Below are positions 5,207-8,191 of a stretch of 8,191 nt of DNA, piece by piece; position 1 is the first letter of the stretch; every line of letters starts with the position of its first letter. Below the pieces are notes generated by a model, which saw nothing but the letters and a program-made list of their open reading frames with translations, made no database searches and had not been told where the DNA came from. This stretch comes from Pseudohongiella sp. (lineage in GTDB: Bacteria; Pseudomonadota; Gammaproteobacteria; Pseudomonadales; Pseudohongiellaceae), in the NCBI GenBank assembly GCA_030652635.1, contig JAUSPW010000212.1, positions 1-8,191 on the forward strand, read 5' to 3'. The translations under genes and the position numbers were made by a program.

Positions 5207-8191
5207 TTACACGGCAACTGCCTGTTGTTGGGCTGCCAATTCCGTCAGCACACGTTTGTAATCTGTCGGCATTACTTTCACAAACTGCGTCAATGACTGG
5301 TCCCAGTTATCCAGAATCTGCTTGGCCACCGGTGAATCAGTGTGACGCAGGTGATTGCTGATCAGGGTCTTCAATTCTTGCACATCAGCATGATCAACCA
5401 CGGCTTCCAGCCCATAGGTTTCAGAGTTGCACTGGCGGGTAAAGTCTTTGTCTTTATCCCACACATATGCAATGCCACCACTCATACCTGCGCCGAAGTT
5501 ACGCCCGGTTTTGCCAAGAATGACTACGCGGCCACCGGTCATGTATTCACAACCGTGGTCGCCAATACCTTCGACAACGGCGGAGGCGCCGCTGTTACGC
5601 ACCGCAAAACGCTCAGCCGCAATGCCACGGAAATACGCTTCGCCACCGGTTGCGCCGTACAGATTGACGTTACCGGCAATAATGTTTTCTTCGGCCTTGA
5701 ACGTGCTGACTTTGGGCGGGTAGACAACAATTTTGCCGCCCGACAGACCTTTGCCTACAAAGTCATTACAGTCACCTTCAACGGTGATGGTGATCCCTTT
5801 GGCCAACCAGGCGCCAAGGCTCTGACCTGCAGAACCATGCAATTTAATGTTGATGGTGTCATCGGGCAGCATCTGCTCGCCGTGATGTTTGGCAACTTCA
5901 TTGGACAACATGGTGCCCACAACACGGTTGATGTTAAGCACAGGTAGCTCTATCTGGACTTTTTCACCGCGCAGCAACGCTGGTTGTGCCAATTCAATCA
6001 ATTGGTTATCCAGGGCTTTTTCAAGGCCGTGATCCTGATTGATGGTCTGGTGCGTCACAGTATTCGGGTAAACCATTTGTGCGGGTTTCAGGATATTGCT
6101 CAGATCCAATCCGCGCGCCTTCCAATGATCGATTGCACCACGACTTTCCAGCAGGTCTACACGACCAACCATGTCGGTCAGTTTGCGCATGCCGAGACTC
6201 GCCATGATTTCGCGCAGTTCTTCGGCGACCATAAACAGGTAGTTAACCACGTGTTCTGGCTGGCCTTTGAATTTCTTGCGCAGCTCTGGGTCTTGTGTGG
6301 CAATACCGACTGGGCAGGTATTCAAGTGGCATTTACGCATCATGATGCAACCGAGTGTCACCAGCGGTGCGGTCGCAAACCCGAATTCTTCCGCGCCAAG
6401 CAGTGCAGCAATTGCCACGTCGCGGCCGGTCTTTAGCTGTCCGTCTGTTTGCACAACCACGCGAGAACGCAGGTTGTTCATGACCAGAGTCTGGTGTGTC
6501 TCCGCCAGACCCAGTTCCCACGGCAATCCCGCGTGTTTTATGGAGGTCAGCGGAGATGCGCCGGTACCGCCATCATGGCCGGCAATCACAAGGTGTTCGG
6601 CTTTGGCTTTGGTGACGCCTGCTGCCACGGTGCCAACACCAACTTCCGACACCAGTTTTACACTGATGCGCGCTTTGCGGTTGGCGTTTTTCAGGTCGTG
6701 GATCAGCTGCGCGATATCCTCGATAGAATAAATGTCGTGGTGCGGCGGTGGAGAAATCAGACCTACACCGGGCGTTGAATAACGCAGACGTGCAATATGC
6801 GCATCAACCTTGCCGCCAGGCAGTTCGCCACCTTCACCGGGCTTGGCGCCTTGCGAAATCTTGATTTGCAGCTCATCAGCGTTGCTCAAGTACCAGATGG
6901 TGACGCCAAAACGGCCAGACGCCACTTGTTTGATTGATGAACGCTTGGAATCGCCATTGGGCATAGGCTGGAATCGCGCAGGGTCTTCCCCGCCTTCACC
7001 GGTATTGGACTTGCCGCCCATGCGGTTCATGGCGATTGCCAAGGTCTCATGGGTTTCCGGTGATATTGAACCCAGGCTCATCGCGCCAGTCGCAAAACGT
7101 TTTACGATGTCTTTGGCTGACTCAACGTCTTCCAGCGCAATTGCTGGTTGTAAACCCGTTCTGAAATCCAGCAGGCCGCGCAACGTGCAGGCGCGCGTGG
7201 TCTGCTCATTGGTGTACTTTGCAAATATCTTGTAAGCGTCAGGGCTGTTGTTGCGCGCTGCAACCTGCAGGTTGAAGATCGCGCTCGGATCCCACATGTG
7301 GCCTTCACCACCGCTACGCCAATGGAAATCGCCAGGATTGGTCATCACGGGGATACGTCCGGTGTCGATTACCGGGAAGCCCAGGTGATGGCGCCGCTCA
7401 GTTTCCTGAACCAGCGTATCGAAATTCACACCTTGTACACGGCTTGCGGTGCCAACAAAGCAGCGATTGATGATGTCATCTGCCAGGCCAACCGCTTCAA
7501 ATATTTGCGCACCTTTATATGATTGCAGGGTAGAGATGCCCATCTTTGCCATGACTTTGAGCATGCCTTTGCCGACAGCCTTTTTATAGGCGTACACAAT
7601 CTTGTCTTCGGTGGCGTACTCTTTGCTCAGCAGGCCGTCTTTCTGGGCTTGCCAAAGTGACTCAAAGGCCAGATAAGGGTTGATCGCATCTGCCCCGAAA
7701 CCGGCAAGCAGACAATGGTGATGCACTTCGCGCGCTTCACCGGTTTCCAGAATCAGACCGATGCGCGTTCGCTCGTGCTGACGAATCAGGTGATGGTGAA
7801 CCGCACCACAGGCGACCAGTGAGCTGATGGCCATACGCTGACGGTCAATTTTGCGATCGGACAGAATAACAAAGGCATAACCGTCGGCAATGGCCTGACT
7901 GGCTTGTTGGCAGATGTTTTCGAGCGCTTCAACATACGCATTGGCAGCTTTTGCGTCATAGGTAATATCGATGACTTTGCTGCGCAGACCTTTGTAGTCC
8001 ATGTTGCGTATGGTCTGCAGCTGTTTGTTGGACAGGATCGGGTGCTTGAGGCTCAGGCGATGTGCCTGTTTCTCGGTGGTTTCCAGCAAGTTGCCTTCCG
8101 GACCAATAAAACACTCCAGCGACATCACCACTTCTTCGCGGATCGAGTCAATCGCCGGGTTGGTGATCTGCGCAAACAACTGCTTGAAGTA
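5207..8191 (-). CDS. gltB: Glutamate synthase [NAD(P)H] large (alpha) subunit, N-terminal part off the window
   Basis: Catalytic subunit of glutamate synthase. Glutamine is hydrolysed in an N-terminal amidotransferase domain, ammonia is channelled to the FMN site, and 2-oxoglutarate is reductively aminated to glutamate. The frame is open to the right edge; its first visible residues, YFKQLFAQITNPAID, are the usual GltB central-domain sequence, so the TTG at 8179 is not a real start. About 994 residues are visible of a family total near 1,500; the catalytic N-terminal Cys lies outside. In order: the central domain from 8191 to about 7100; the FMN-binding barrel from about 7080 to 6300, with GEGGEDPARF, QGAKPGEGG, SPPPHHDIYS and GHDGGTGASP; the 3Fe-4S cysteines in C-x5-C-x4-C spacing (codons at 6347-6349, 6329-6331, 6314-6316); and the GXGXG beta-helix at about 5840-5485, including GATGGEAYFRG and GKTGRNFGAGMSGG. 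The CHLNTCPVGIATQ form is that of Bacillus, cyanobacterial and plant enzymes; E. coli has CHLNNCATGVATQ. It is followed by gltD. Confidence 0.97.
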   Translation of the reverse strand, partial: YFKQLFAQITNPAIDSIREEVVMSLECFIGPEGNLLETTEKQAHRLSLKHPILSNKQLQTIRNMDYKGLRSKVIDITYDAKAANAYVEALENICQQASQAIADGYAFVILSDRKIDRQRMAISSLVACGAVHHHLIRQHERTRIGLILETGEAREVHHHCLLAGFGADAINPYLAFESLWQAQKDGLLSKEYATEDKIVYAYKKAVGKGMLKVMAKMGISTLQSYKGAQIFEAVGLADDIINRCFVGTASRVQGVNFDTLVQETERRHHLGFPVIDTGRIPVMTNPGDFHWRSGGEGHMWDPSAIFNLQVAARNNSPDAYKIFAKYTNEQTTRACTLRGLLDFRTGLQPAIALEDVESAKDIVKRFATGAMSLGSISPETHETLAIAMNRMGGKSNTGEGGEDPARFQPMPNGDSKRSSIKQVASGRFGVTIWYLSNADELQIKISQGAKPGEGGELPGGKVDAHIARLRYSTPGVGLISPPPHHDIYSIEDIAQLIHDLKNANRKARISVKLVSEVGVGTVAAGVTKAKAEHLVIAGHDGGTGASPLTSIKHAGLPWELGLAETHQTLVMNNLRSRVVVQTDGQLKTGRDVAIAALLGAEEFGFATAPLVTLGCIMMRKCHLNTCPVGIATQDPELRKKFKGQPEHVVNYLFMVAEELREIMASLGMRKLTDMVGRVDLLESRGAIDHWKARGLDLSNILKPAQMVYPNTVTHQTINQDHGLEKALDNQLIELAQPALLRGEKVQIELPVLNINRVVGTMLSNEVAKHHGEQMLPDDTINIKLHGSAGQSLGAWLAKGITITVEGDCNDFVGKGLSGGKIVVYPPKVSTFKAEENIIAGNVNLYGATGGEAYFRGIAAERFAVRNSGASAVVEGIGDHGCEYMTGGRVVILGKTGRNFGAGMSGGIAYVWDKDKDFTRQCNSETYGLEAVVDHADVQELKTLISNHLRHTDSPVAKQILDNWDQSLTQFVKVMPTDYKRVLTELAAQQQAVAV

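Noticed and set aside
5342..5947. 201-codon open frame on the plus strand
   Set aside because: Antisense to the highly conserved GXGXG domain of gltB; the long open frame is a by-product of the codon use of that gene.
8177..8179. TTG at 8179 as the start of the large glutamate synthase subunit
   Set aside because: The frame stays open to the window edge and the upstream residues YFKQ are conserved GltB sequence, so this is an internal leucine codon in a cut gene.

Overview
This window looks like ordinary chromosomal DNA of a proteobacterium, most likely a gammaproteobacterium. That placement is an inference from the feel of the protein sequences and a roughly balanced base composition; no marker gene fixes the taxon. 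Every gene supported here lies on the minus strand, so the window reads from high to low coordinates. No phage, insertion sequence, CRISPR array, tRNA, rRNA or tRNA-like structure was seen, and none of the genes carries an internal frameshift or stop.

Right part (8191 down to 3670): the genes for the two subunits of glutamate synthase (GOGAT). gltB is cut by the right edge; about 994 residues of its C-terminal two thirds are visible, covering the end of the central domain, the FMN/3Fe-4S synthase domain and the GXGXG beta-helix. A 100-base gap holding a compound stem-loop separates it from a complete gltD (478 aa). Together they form the NAD(P)H-dependent enzyme that makes two glutamates from glutamine and 2-oxoglutarate. 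Both subunits look like the Bacillus/actinobacterial/eukaryotic NAD(P)H-GOGAT branch rather than the enterobacterial one. The unit ends in a strong intrinsic terminator (3584-3615) preceded by a second hairpin (3630-3657).

Left part (3583 down to 1): an apparently separate transcription unit. It holds an ABC exporter ATPase of the NatA/YhaQ type (2534-3487), its ABC-2 permease partner of the NatB/YhaP type with an unusually large extracytoplasmic domain (887-2479), and an AI-2E/PerM/TqsA-family membrane protein (1-875, 3' end cut by the left edge). The last gene is tightly coupled: its ribosome binding site lies on the stop codon of the permease gene.

I looked for a new biological system and did not find one. 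The points worth a second look are modest: the enlarged NatB domain and its linkage to an AI-2E-family gene, and the stem-loops between and after gltB and gltD. Stretches between genes are all under 200 bases and are described below.
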